Origin: an uncultured bacterium
GTDB lineage: Bacteria > Bdellovibrionota_C > UBA2361 > CAKMMH01
DNA length: 5,348 bases
Assembly: GCA_927798255.1 (NCBI GenBank)
Contig: CAKMMH010000129.1
Span: 1 to 5,348, forward strand
Direction of reading: 5' to 3'
Part shown: positions 5,347-5,348 of the stretch, piece by piece
Layout of the letters: each line of letters begins with the position of its first letter
Numbering within the stretch: the stretch's first letter is position 1
Notes under the pieces: generated by a model
Databases searched by the model: none
Seen by the model: the letters and a program-made list of their open reading frames with translations, nothing else
What the model was told of the DNA's origin: nothing
Program-made: the position numbers and the translations under genes

Positions 5347-5348
5347 CG

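Larger units (their letters stand above)
4979..5348. other. 370-bp non-coding region upstream of the PHP-like gene
   Basis: No open frame with a convincing start is visible on either strand. The region holds a short AT-rich leader next to the gene, an alternating hairpin set (5041-5111), two identical 24-bp repeats (5133-5156 and 5323-5346), and a likely minus-strand extended -10 (5237-5245). Between the repeats, TTACTA (near 5162) and TAGTAA (near 5194) are inverted around ATATC/GATAT. Positions about 5274-5322 are locally GC-rich (for example GGGCGTGGCGCG), unlike everything else here, and may be part of an element that continues past the window end. Confidence 0.6.

Overview
The window is a very AT-rich bacterial segment. 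All five supportable genes lie on the minus strand, so transcription runs from high to low coordinates. The organism cannot be named from the sequence. The low GC, the short Shine-Dalgarno motifs and normal use of TAA, TAG and TGA as stops fit an AT-rich Gram-positive bacterium or an AT-rich gut lineage such as Gastranaerophilales. This placement is a guess; no rRNA, tRNA or marker gene is present.

Layout in order of transcription. (1) 4979-5348 holds no gene. It carries two identical 24-bp direct repeats, each with a TGTAC-ttat-GTACA palindrome, a likely extended -10 promoter, and three alternating copies of an 8-bp word arranged like an attenuator. (2) 4148-4978 encodes a 276-aa protein that can be laid along the whole PHP (polymerase and histidinol phosphatase) metal-hydrolase fold, but nearly every metal-binding residue is replaced. 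It has a Lys/Ser-rich N-terminal tail. (3) 3997-4147 is an AT-rich gap with an imperfect palindrome. (4) 3772-3996 (74-aa unknown protein), 3015-3737 (ABC ATPase) and 1417-3018 (12-segment ABC permease) form a probable operon. The two ABC genes overlap by 4 bp (ATGA), so they almost certainly make one membrane complex, probably an exporter of unknown substrate. (5) 128-1294 encodes a 388-aa unrecognised membrane and coiled-coil protein. It has its own predicted promoter, a GTG start with a good RBS and a strong terminator.

The 388-aa gene is clearly richer in GC (about 37-45% in sampled 60-base lines) than the ABC genes (about 12-27% in sampled lines), which suggests a different origin. The most unusual items are the apparently catalytically dead PHP protein, its structured leader, and the repeated GTAC-palindrome element upstream. 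I see no CRISPR array, transposase, rRNA or tRNA. The idea that the PHP-like protein, the 74-aa protein and the ABC transporter work together rests only on adjacency and shared orientation.
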